Position numbers and translations under genes: made by a program | Origin: Halomonas urumqiensis | GTDB lineage: Bacteria > Pseudomonadota > Gammaproteobacteria > Pseudomonadales > Halomonadaceae | Assembly (NCBI RefSeq): GCF_003028575.1 | Contig: NZ_PYUD01000002.1 | Location: 248,001 to 312,000 of the forward strand | Length of the DNA: 64,000 bases | Reading direction: 5' to 3' | Part shown: piece after piece, positions 1 through 10,600 of the stretch | Numbering within the stretch: the first letter of the stretch is position 1 | Layout: every line of letters starts with the position of its first letter | The notes under the pieces: model-generated | What the model was told of the DNA's origin: nothing | Database searches by the model: none | Seen by the model: only the letters and a program-made list of their open reading frames with translations

Positions 1-103
1 GTGGCGCCTGCCGTGCCGCCCGTCAGTGCGCCGATGGCGGTGTGAGCGGCCAGGCGTTTGGTGCCGTTGTCGCCCCAGTTGCGCTGGAGTTGATCGGCTT
101 GGG
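1..103 (-). pseudogene. Orphan CdiA pretoxin fragment at window edge
   Basis: Read on the minus strand, this segment encodes about 34 residues starting QADQLQRNWGDNG and ending AIGALTGGTAGAT. That is nearly the same as the pretoxin region of the large CdiA protein encoded at 2526-2628. The DNA match is about 90% (roughly 10 differences in 103 bases) and the frame is open to the left edge. Beyond position 103 the similarity stops abruptly. I infer that this is the start of another displaced CdiA C-terminal module lying mostly outside the window. No start codon or ribosome site belongs to it, as expected for an orphan CDI cassette. Confidence 0.7.
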
Positions 104-281
104 GTGGTGAAGGTATTTGTGCTTGGAGCCTGATGTCGTGTTCCCGCTGTGCAGCCACGCTACCGCCAGGCAAGGCAACCCCCTGCCTTCCCTGGGATTA
201 ATGCGGCAACGTCCGTGTTGCTGCATATGTTGATGATATTATTCCTTGAAGTGCCTCTACAGAAAATTCTTAGTGCAACAC

Positions 282-563
282 CTATTCGTCACGATAATCC
301 TCTGGGCGCCTCCTGTAATACCACATATTGAATAGCCCAAGAACTGTGCCGTATATATACATACCCACAAATCCCATCGCCAATACACGATACCAACGCT
401 GTTGTGGCGGGCCATAGCCTCTTAACTCGCCACCGAAAAAAGCATATGCTCACTCACCAATAGCCACGCCATTCCATAAAAAAAATACACCCGAAAAACA
501 AACAGCAAAAAGCTTGCTATTTCGTTTGAAAAATGACGACCATTTAAAATATTCCCTTTTCAT
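282..563 (-). pseudogene. Putative orphan immunity gene with in-frame stop
   Basis: An ATG at 563-561 overlaps the TAA stop of the orphan toxin module upstream as TAATG, which suggests translational coupling. The frame reads 37 codons (starting MKREYFKWSSFF), meets a TGA at 452-450, then continues open for 55 codons to a TAG at 284-282 (ending RRRPEDYRDE). Both halves have a hydrophobic segment, one around FAVCFSGVFFLW and one around MGFVGMYIYGTVLGLF, so the restored product would be a 93-residue protein with two membrane segments. Position and size fit a CdiI-type immunity protein. The sequence is visibly AT-rich against the neighbouring core genes. I recognise no family. The TGA could be a real nonsense mutation or a sequencing error. 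Confidence 0.5.
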
Positions 564-1360
564 TACCGCCCCTCCTTGTTGTTAGCATCTGGCAGGGCGA
601 TAAACGATGGCAAATGGCTGACTGAGGTCTCCACCCCCTTCGAGATGGCATCTTCCGTTGGAAAAGAAATGCCAATGGAGGCAGGCGTCTGAAAATACGG
701 CAAAGTTATCTTGTCTGGCAAGACGTATCGCTCTCCTTTTCTTATTAATTCGCCTGCCGCTGTACCCACCCCAGCAGTAACCGCACCCAAGGCAGCACCT
801 TGTGTTACAGATTTATCCTCATCATAAAGCCAATTAGTGGCGAAGGTATGTGTACCCACTAAAGCACCACCCACGGCGGCGTTGCGCCAGGGGCTACGTC
901 CAGCCAGCGGACCGTAAACCAGCGCCGTGCTGCCCGCCGCCAGTGTTTGGCCGATTCGGTACTCGCCGCCCTGCACCATCTGGCCTGCCGCATCGAAACC
1001 CGCCCCGGTGGCAAATAACCCGGCCGCGCCGCGAGCGGTTAGCGTGGCAGCCGTATAGGGCACGGTAAACGGCAGGGCCGCCATGCTGGCCATGCCACGG
1101 GTTAACTTGTCCTGATCCTCTTCCATCTGCGCTAATGTCCTGGTGTCCGCATCATTCAGGTTACTACTGTTGTGGCTGCTGCGGTGAGAGGCGGTATCGG
1201 CACAGGCCAGCGGGTTGATGCCCTGGGTGGTGTTGGGATGTAGCCTTACCACAGACATCCAGCCCAGCCACCTGATCATGAAAACCAAATTGCTTGAAAG
1301 CATATCTTGATGGCTGGCACCAAGAACACTAGCTCCATAAAATGGTAGCCACACCACCAA
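563..1360 (-). CDS. Orphan CdiA C-terminal (toxin) module lacking its own start
   Basis: The open frame ends at 563, but its first ~40 codons (1360-1237) only read across the 3' end of the immunity gene in another frame and are probably not meaningful. From 1236 it encodes INPLACADTASHRSSHNSS, nearly identical to INLLASADTASHRSSHNSS in the intact CdiA (about residue 4,838). It then diverges into about 200 unrelated residues with Gly/Ala-rich hydrophobic stretches (GAALGAVTAGVGTAAGEL) and a polar end. This is the typical build of an orphan cdiA-CT cassette: a short recombination homology, then a different toxin, then a coupled small gene. No good ribosome site is seen, so it is probably silent until recombined. 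Its toxic activity is not recognisable. A noncoding relic is the alternative. Confidence 0.6.
   Translation of the reverse strand: MVVWLPFYGASVLGASHQDMLSSNLVFMIRWLGWMSVVRLHPNTTQGINPLACADTASHRSSHNSSNLNDADTRTLAQMEEDQDKLTRGMASMAALPFTVPYTAATLTARGAAGLFATGAGFDAAGQMVQGGEYRIGQTLAAGSTALVYGPLAGRSPWRNAAVGGALVGTHTFATNWLYDEDKSVTQGAALGAVTAGVGTAAGELIRKGERYVLPDKITLPYFQTPASIGISFPTEDAISKGVETSVSHLPSFIALPDANNKEGR
1162..1236 (-). repeat. Short duplicate of CdiA repeat-region DNA
   Basis: These 75 bases match 3577-3651 inside the intact CdiA gene at about 90% identity, in the same orientation and reading frame. The match ends sharply on both sides. It marks the junction between the DNA after the immunity gene and the orphan toxin module, and could serve as a recombination substrate. 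Confidence 0.8.
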
Positions 1361-1635
1361 AAGATATTCGTGGCAAGAGAGTGCATTATGCCGGTTGTTC
1401 CACCTACTCCCAAATCAACCTCTTCTCTTTTGAAAAACGGCTTTTTTGCCACCCAAGAATATACACAAGAAGCAAGAACTGACCCGCCCAACAGTATGGT
1501 TACATCCTCATGTCTTGGTAACTCACTCCAGGTCATCCACAACATCATGGCGCACGCCACAATTTGCAGAACCAAAATTATCACTGTGACTTGATAAATT
1601 ACCTTGCAGGATATTTGAAACTGTTTTTCTGTCAT
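1276..1635 (-). CDS. Probable CdiI-type membrane immunity protein
   Basis: A 119-residue protein encoded 49 bases after the CdiA stop on the same strand, the usual place for the immunity gene of a CDI locus. It starts MTEKQFQISCKV. Hydrophobic segments lie near residues 13-34, 45-63 and 82-118 (the last long enough for one or two passes), so it should sit in the inner membrane. A membrane-bound immunity protein suggests, but does not prove, that the cognate toxin acts at or in the membrane. The start has only a weak AGG two bases away, so expression may depend on the cdiA message. I recognise no named family; the call rests on position, size and topology. Confidence 0.6.
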   Translation of the reverse strand: MTEKQFQISCKVIYQVTVIILVLQIVACAMMLWMTWSELPRHEDVTILLGGSVLASCVYSWVAKKPFFKREEVDLGVGGTTGIMHSLATNIFWWCGYHFMELVFLVPAIKICFQAIWFS

Positions 1636-1684
1636 TACCTGTGACCAAAACTGTATTGACTAACGCGCTTTATCATCAGCGATA

Positions 1685-4600
1685 TCACTCATCGTCTGTA
1701 TCAGGCGCGGACTGCGTTTCATCATAAACGGCCTGGGTCATCTTTTCAGTGCCGGCGCCGTAAATATTCTTCGTCCATTCAATAAATTCTTTGGAATAAA
1801 TACCCGTGTTTTGAATGCTTCCCTTCACTATGGATGCCGCACTTTGTCCAGCCAGAAACGCTCCTCCTTGTACAAGCGCACCGGTTAAATCACCATCATT
1901 GATCTTTCCGGTTACATCCGACCCCGTAATTGCTAACGCCACCCCACGACAGGGTCCGGCTAATGGATGAAGGGCGCACGTATCAACGAAGGCGCGAGCG
2001 GTATTCCCGATAAATTCAGCCCGGGCGATGGTCTCCGGATTCTTCGACCAATCAACACTTTCCAGGGTGGCCACCAGATCATTCAATTGGCGCTCAATAA
2101 GGTCATCCGTGAGGTCGCCTCTAAACTTTTCACGGGTTCTGGGGTCTTGCAACAGCTCAAAAGCCGCCGTCATCTCATCCAATTGTGGGCTGCAATCACT
2201 GCCTACCACGCGACAGTCATCCAGCGGGGCGTTTTCTTGCAGGCCATACAGGAGCTGATGCTCCACCAGTCGGCGTATTAGCGCCGGATCCAGTTCCGAG
2301 TCATCCGCGGTTAACCGTTCCAGCTCCTGATTGATGGAACGTGTGGTCAGATAATTATTTAGCACCTCATTTACCGCAGCGGCGCCACCTTGTGTGCCGC
2401 CGGTGGCTGCACCGGCGACGGTGCTGGCGAGTGCGGCGAGGCCATCGGCCAGGGTGTCGTCGAGTCCGGCTTCATTGAGGACATCGGCCACGGCGGGGGT
2501 GCTGAGGGTGCCCACGGCAGCCCCCGTGGCGCCTGCCGTGCCGCCCGTCAGCGCGCCGATAGCGGTGTGGGCGGCCAGGCGCTGGGTGCCGTTGTCGCCC
2601 CAGTCGCGTTGGAGCCGGTCGGCTTGGGCATTGAGTTGGCCGGCGCGTTCTGTGTCGCCAGCGGCTTGGGCCTGTCGGGCGTGCAGCCGCAGGGCGCGTT
2701 CTTCTTCACGCTTGGCCTGGGCCAAATCACCGACCAGTTGACTGGCCTTTGACCCAAATTCCTGTGTGATGGCTGCCTGGGCCTGGACGTCTTGCTTGAC
2801 GCTTTCCGCATCGAAGATCGGTTCAATGCCAGTGTCCGCGTCGCCGGTTCGGGCGGCTTGGTGGCCTGCCAGGCCGCTGATGGCGGCAACCGTGGTACTG
2901 CTGGCATTGCCGTCGACACGGCCCGTGCCGATGCCGGAGAGCCCGGCGCCGTCTTCGCCGGTGCTCAAACCAATGCTAGCGCTGTCGGCATCGACGCTGG
3001 CGCGGTTGGCGATGTCGGTTAGGGTGAGCGCGCCGCTGTCGATGGCGTCGCGTGCACTTTGCCCGGCGGTGGAGAAACGGTTGAGGTCGTTGTCGATCGC
3101 AGTTTGTGTGCTGGTGATGGCGCCACCGGTGAGGGAGGTGGTGCCTTCGACGTTAACCTGGAAGCCGCCGTCACCGGCGCGCAGGCCGCTTTGCTGCTTG
3201 ACGCTTTGATAGTCGCCGTCGATCTGGGTCCGGCTGGCATTGAGGCTGGCACTGGGTTGGCCTGCGCCGATCAGCGGGACGCTGGCACTGAACCCGCTGC
3301 TTGAGTGGCGTTCGTTGTGAGTGGCCGTGTCCTGCAGGCTTGCAATGCTCAGGTCGCCCCCGATATTCGTGGTGATTTGCGGGGCGCTGACAACCGCGCC
3401 TTGCAGGGTGGTGTCACCACCGCTGTTGAGGATGACCTGGTTGCCTGCGGTGACCTGGGTGTTGGTGTAGGTGGTGCTGTCGCTGTTGCCGTGGCCCTTG
3501 GCGCGGCTGGCGTCCAGGTTGAGGGCGATGCCGGGGCTGCCACCGTTCATGCCGATGCCCAGGCCGATGCTGGCACTGCTGCTGTTGTGGCTGCTGCGGT
3601 GGGAGGCGGTATCGGCACTGGCCAGCAGGTTGATGTCCTGGGTGGCGTTGAGGAGCGTCTGGTTGCCCGCTTCCAGCTTGCTGCCTTGTACGGTCAGGTT
3701 GCCGGCGTGGAGGGCGAGGTTGTCACCGGCCGCGAGGGTGGAACCTCTGGCAGTGTTGCTGAGCGCGGTGCTGTTGCTGTGGCTTTGACTCGACCCCAGG
3801 CTGACGTTGAGGGTGAGATCCGTTCCCTGCCCGCCTTGTAGCTGTTGCTGAATATCACTCACCGCGAGGGCGCTGTTGGCCGCCGCAAGGGCTTTCATGC
3901 GCGGGCTGCGGGTGTCACCCGCGGCCTGGAGCTGGCCTTCGAGGCGTTGGGCGGTGTCCACCACGGGGTTGCTGAGCGACACACTCAGCCCGCTTTGTTT
4001 GAAGCGGTGTTCGGTCTGGTGGGTGGTGCTCTCGCGGCCTTCACGGATATCGACCGTGTTGGCGCCGATCAGGATATCGCCCGCCGGGGCCAGCACGTCG
4101 CTGCCGACCTGGGTATAGGTGTCGCCCGCGCTCAGGGTGACATTGCCGCCAATGCTGCCCACGGTGCTGGGGGCGGCGAAGGTGGCGGTGCTGGTGGCAT
4201 CGCTTTGCTGCTGCTGGCTGCCAATCGTGAAGCCGAAACCACCGCTGAACAGGCCGCTCTTGCGGGTATCGGTGAAGTGGCTTTCGCTCAAGGTGTGTTG
4301 CGCAGCGTCAAGGGTGAGATTGCCCCCGGCATGAATCCCCAGATCCTGATCGGCCAGTACGTTGGCGCCGTTCAGGTAGATGTCCTGGCCACTGGTCATG
4401 GCGACCGTCTGGCCGCCCAGCTCGCTGGCCAGTGCCTGGGTGCTGAGGCGGCTGGAGCGGGTGATCGTCGTCTTGCTGGAGAACAAGCCACTACTACTGG
4501 TTTGACGACCTTCCGCCAGGCTGTCAAGGCGTTGCCCCGCTTCAAGGGTGATATTGCCGTCGATGGCGTTCACCGCCAGGGCGCCCTGTGCATCAATCTC

Positions 4601-7600
4601 CGCGGCACGCAGGTTGATATCCTGCCCGGCATTGAGGCCTACGGCCCCCTCACCGGTGATAACGGTGCCGATGTCTTCACTGTGGCGTTGGCGGTTGTAG
4701 TTGTTCGTCCCCCAGTTGAGGTCGTGGCTTTGGCCAATCTCCACGGTGTCGAGGTTGATGTCGCCACCAGCGTTGAGCTGGGTCACCCCGCTGCCGATGT
4801 TGTGCAGCTCGGCCGCGGTGAGGTTGATCGACCCACCGGCACTTGCCAGCAGCTCACCCGCTTCGCCATTGACATACAGCCCGGCCACACGGTCGATGCC
4901 TTGCAGGCTGAAGGTGTTGCCGTCGGTTTCGTTGGTAGCGCTGTGGGTGGTGGTCGTGATGTTGAGATCACGCCCGGCCTGCAGGGCCATGCCAGTGTTG
5001 GCCGCAACGCTGCCACCTTCGATATCGATGTCCTTTCGGGCATTGATCAAGGTGATATCACCCTGGAGGTGGCCGCTGTTGGAAAGGTTTCGGGTACTGA
5101 TGTCGACCATCTTGCGCCCGGCAATGGTACCGCTGTTGTTGAGATCACCGCTCAGTGCCAGGTCGATATCACGGGCACTGATAAGAGTGCCGTCATGGCC
5201 ACCCAACAGCTCGCCATTGGCAGCCAGATCACCCTGGCGTGGGGCCAGGTAGACCTTGGGCATCAGGGCGGTGGTGGTGCTGCCGTCGGGTAGTTGTACG
5301 GCTTGCGTGACCAGCCAGACGATGTCGTTGGTGAGCTGGGCTGTTTGTGCCGCTGTCAGCGCAATACCTGGGCGAAGGTTGTGTTCATGCGCAAAGGCCG
5401 ATCCCGCATTCATCAGGGCCGCATATTGCGCATCATCACTGCTGTAGTCGCCCAGGAAGCGATAGCCGGTGAGCGCAGCGACTTGCTCGCGAATGAGCTT
5501 TTGCTCATAGAAGCCATCGCCCAGTCGCTTTTGAGTATGAGCAGGATCGAAGGCCAGGGCCGAAAGCAGGTACTCACTGGAAAGCCACTGGCGGTGGTCG
5601 GTAAATTGTGGGTCGGTTTCCACTAAATAGCGCGCGTTGACGCCAGGATCAATGGTGAAGAGGCTGCTGTTCGGCAACAACAAGGCGGGGCCGGTTTGCG
5701 TCCCCAGGCCCACTGTCGCCCGAGCCCTCTGGCTGGGGTTGGCGCGATCGAGAGGCGTATGGTCAAGGGAGATCCCAGCGGCTCCTTGAGTGGCACTGCT
5801 AGGGGTGTTGGCACTCAATGATGCACCTCTCGCCCCTTGGGAAGCCGTGTTCACGGCGTTAGCGCTGTTGGTGACATTGCCTGAGTTGTCGGCACTGAAC
5901 GATGTGCCGGTCGCCCCGTGGGCATCCGTATTCACCGCATTGGTGCTGTTGGTGACGTCGCCTGAGTGGCTGGCACGGAACGATGCTTCAGTGGCCCCAT
6001 TGGTGTCGGTGTTCACCGCGTTGGTGCCGCTGATCGCATTGCCTGAGCTGTTGGCACTGAACGATGCGCCGGTCGCCCCGTGGGCCTCTGTGTTCACTGC
6101 ATTGGCACTGCTGGTTGCATTGCCTGAGCTGTTGGTACTAAACGCAGCTTCGGTAGCCCCGTGGGCTTCCGAATTCACGGCATTGGCACTATTGCTCGCA
6201 TAGCCCGGGCTGTTGGCATGGTCGACGGTTGCGGCATTAACAGATGCTTGAGTCACCGCTTGGCTATCAGTGCTGACCGCGCTTGTTCTATCACTGGCCT
6301 TATCGACCCCATTCGCGACGTTGCTGGCATTTTGCTCAGCGAGTGTGGAAGCGGTGGTACTGGTATCGCCAATGCTGACGCTACCGGCTATCCCCAGGTC
6401 GGCTTTATCACCTGCATAGGTGCCACTGCCCGAATAGGCAGTGTTTTCCCGAACTTCGCCAATGCCAAGGCCGATGGTGGTGGTTTCGTCAGGCGGATTA
6501 TAATCCCCTAAATCTTCCCAAGAACGTATCCTGTATGTCGCCCCACCGTACATAGAATCAGTGTGACCATTTGTTATCCGTCTGATTGTGGATTCCCACA
6601 ACAGGCCTTCCGTACTCACACGCTTTTCGCCCATAGCCCCCTGATTTTTCAAGTTCCCGAGATCACCGTGCAGGGCTCGCCCCACGATAATGCGACTTTT
6701 ATCGTTGAGCAGGTCTTTACCTCGCAAAGTCAGGTTACCACCTGCCATGATCTGGCCCGGAGCGCTGGACACTACAGTGCTTTCGTACTCTTTACGCTCA
6801 AGCAGGTACTGTTTCCACTCGCTGATCACTGCCTCGCCAGACCCGTGGTAATAGACGTAGTCGCCTGCAAGATTCACGGAGGGGTCCGCATCAGGATAAC
6901 CGGCAACATAACCTTCAGGTCTCTCATCCTGTACCCAGACAAGCGTTCCTCCATTCAACTCCTTACTCCAGCCTATGGGCGGCGTCAATATTATCTCATC
7001 ATCATCGATGATAAACTTTGCACTCGAACCTTCGGGTTGGATCATGGTCATCTCGGTCGTACCAAGATACGCCTCTTCAATAGCGAAGTACTCATTGGTA
7101 TTGCGCAAAGTATCGGTCGCCAGCACCATGTTGCCCAGGCTCTCGATCGTGGCGCTGTTGTTGTTAAGTATTAGCGCGTTGGAAGTTCCGTCCACCACGG
7201 CGCGATAGAAAGGAGAGAGAGTGCCACCGATGGCCATATCTCCTGCGCTGAAGATCAGCGCATCCTCACGGTTGGTGATGTCTTTGGCACCAATATCCAG
7301 CCGCTCACGTGCGGCAATGGTCGCCGCTTTCGCCTGACCACCCACCGTTTCCTCACGGTTAGTCAGCGTATCCGCCTTGATCGCAACTCGGTCGCCATAG
7401 ACTCTCCCGCGGCCTACGTTGTCCACCGTGCGGCTACTGATACGCGTGTCAGTCCCATTGATCAGGCCCCGATTGGTAACGCTGCCCCCACTCGTTTGTG
7501 TGGTGTCTAGCGAGGTGATGCCCAGACTTTGCAACTCGCCGCTGGATTGGTTGCGAATCTCATCGGCGCGCACGATGAGGCCACGCCCACCCTCCCACTT

Positions 7601-10600
7601 TCCGGCATTGTCAAAGGTGTTGCCACTAGTGTCACCATGCAGCCGTAAGCTCAAGACGCCTTCAGTAGTCACTTGCTGACCACTGGCGGTATTCAGGTCA
7701 CCAACCAGATCCAGTGCCATATCGCCGCCGCTTTCCAGGGTACCGTCCAGGCCCAGGGTATTGGCCGTGATAGCGACAGAGGCATCGGCCGAAGCACTCT
7801 CGTTATTCGCCACGATGACGCCATCGGTATTGCTGATGATCAGGCTGCGCTTACCCGGGCGGGTGTCTGAACTGGGCACACCATCTTGTAGGTCAAGATG
7901 ACGCTGAGCATTGAGCGTGCCATGCGTGTTGTTGATGGAATGGTCGGCTGTGATGGTGAGGTCGCGCCCAGCCAGCACTTGTCCTTCGGTGTTATCGAGG
8001 GAGTCGGCATTGATCTGCACGTCATCCCCTACAATACCCTGGGCGTCTCCGCTGGTCTGACGATTGTTGACGATGTCAGCGCTTAGGCTGATAGCAGCAT
8101 TGGACTGAACAATGCCGCCAGTGTTGAGAATGTCGGCGCGGGTCGAGAGATTCATGTCGCCTTGGGCTAGAATCTCACCACTGATGTTGTTGATGCTTTT
8201 GCTATTGGCGTTGATATTAAGTTCGGTAGCCGCCGCCATCAGGCCGTCGGTGTTTGTCACGCCGTTGGCGTTGAACGTGAGACTGCCTGTCTTGGAAGCC
8301 AGCGCACCGTATTCGTTGCCAAGCGCACCATCGGCCTGGAGCGACAGCCCTTTCTGGGTGACGACATTGGCCTGGGAGGTGTCGAGATCACCTCGAGCGA
8401 TGATATCGGCGTTGTAGGCACTGGCCTGGCTGTTGCTCAGATTGAGCGCGTCACCCTCCAGAGACAGGCGCCCTGCGGCCAGGTTGTTGCCGGTGGCGCT
8501 CAGGTCACCGGTGGCGGTGACGCTGAGCGCGCCGCTGTCCTGGGTGAACGCTTTCAAGGTGCCATCTTCGTTCAGGCCTGCGGCCAGGGTGCCGTTGCTC
8601 TCGACCCGGACGGCGTGGATGGCTAGATCATCTGCCGCCGCGAGGATGCCGGTATTGGCGAGCACCTCGGTGTCGAGGGTGGCACTGCTGCCTGCGTAAA
8701 CGGTGCCACCCATGTTGTTCAGGATCTGAGCCTCAATGTTGATATCGTTGCGGGTAATGAAATTGGCAATGTCAGCGTCAAGCGTACCTTTCGCCGTGAC
8801 ATGAGCATCGAAAGCACTGGTCTGACTCTCGCTCAGATCGAGAGAGTTACCCTGCAGCGTCAGCGTGCCTGCGGCCAGATTGTTGCCGGTGGCGCTCAGG
8901 TCACCGACAGTGGTCACTCGTAATGCAGCACCGTTAGCACCAAACGCATTGAGACTACCGTCGGCATTCAGCCCCCCCGCCAGGGTGCCATTGCTACTGA
9001 CGCTGGTAGCGTCGATGGCCAGATCACCCGCTGCGGCGATGGTGCCTGTGTTGGTGAGCGCACCGGTATCGAGAATGGTATTGCCGCCCGCGTAAACGGT
9101 GCCGTCGTTGTTGCTAAGGGCTTCGCCGAGGGTGACCTCGAGCTCATTGCCCGCCAACAGTCTACCCTGGTTGTTCGTCAGGCTACGCGCTTGCACGCTC
9201 AGGTCATCCTGCTGGCTGGACAGGGCGCCCTTGGTGTTATCAAGCGCGCCACCGGCCAGGAGCGACAGCCCTTCTTGGGTGACGACATTGGCCTGCCAGG
9301 TGTCGAGATCACCGCGGGCGATGATGTCGGCGTTATTGGCACTGGTCTGGCTATTGCTTAGATCGACATAAACACCATCCAGGGTCAGGTGGCCCGCGGC
9401 CAGGTTGTTGCCGGTGGCGCTCAGGTCTCCGGTGGAAGTAACGTGGAGCGCGCCGCCGTCGCCGGCGAACGTCTTCAGCGTGCCATCTTCGTTCAAACCA
9501 GCGGCCAGGGTGCCGCTACTCGCAACACGTGTGGCGTCGATGGCAAGATCATCCGCCGCCGCGAGGGTGCCTGTGTTGGTAAGCGCACCGGTATCGAGAA
9601 TGGTATTGCCGCCCGCGTAGACAGTGCCGTCGATGTTGTTCAGGTTCTGTGCCCAGATACTGATGTCATCTCGGGTAATCAGCCTGGCATTGCCAGTATT
9701 TAGCATGCCCTTCGCGGTGACGCGAGCATCAAAGGCACTGGTCTGGCTGTCGCTCAGATCGACATGGTCACCGCTCAGGGTCAAGCGGCCCGTTGCCAGG
9801 TTGTTACCGGTGATGCTCAGATCTTCGGTGGCGGTGACGCTGAGGGCGCCGACGTCGTCGGCGAACGCCTTCAGCGTGCCATCTTCGTTCAGACCTGCAG
9901 CCAGAGTGCCGCTACTCGCAACATGTGTGGCATTGATGGCTAGATCATCCGCCGCCGCGAGGGTGCCGGTATTAGTGAGAGCATCAGAGTCGAGGGTGGC
10001 ATTACCTCCGGCGTAGACGGTACCGTCGATGTTGTTCAGGTTCTGTGCCCAGATACTGATGTCATCTCGGGTAATCAGCCTGGTATTGCCAGTATTTAGC
10101 ACACCATTCGCGGTGACATGAGCATCAAAGGCACTGGTCTGGCTATCGCTCAGATCGACCGTGTTGCCGTCCAGCGTCAAGCGGCCCGCCGCCAGGTTGT
10201 TACCGGTGGCGCTCAGATCTTCGGTGGCGGTGATGCTGAGGGCGCCGACATCGTCGGCGAACGCCTTCAGCGTCCCATCTTCGTTCAAGCCAGCGGCCAG
10301 AGTGCCGCTACTCTCAATGCTGGCGGTGTCGATGGTCAGATCATCTGCTGCCGCGATAGTGCCGGTGTTGGTTAGCGCGCCGATGCCGAGGGTGGTATTG
10401 CCGCCCGCGTAGACGATGCCGTCGGTGTTGCTTAGGGCTTCACTAAGGGCCACGTCTAGGGCGTTACCTGCCAATAACTCGCCCTGGTCGTTCGTCAGGC
10501 TCAGCGCCTGGACATTCAAGTCGCTCGCTTGGCTGGACAGGGTGCCCTCAGAGTTATCAAGCACGCCATCAGCCTGAAGCGATAAGCTCTCCTGGGTGAC

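Noticed and set aside
282..563. Frameshift in the orphan immunity gene
   Set aside because: Careful reading shows both halves in the same frame; the break is a single TGA codon.
3845..5293. Long plus-strand open frame of 482 codons opposite cdiA
   Set aside because: It is antisense to a continuous coding region with clear CdiA motifs; its composition is the mirror of the repeat codons and it has no ribosome site or recognisable domain.
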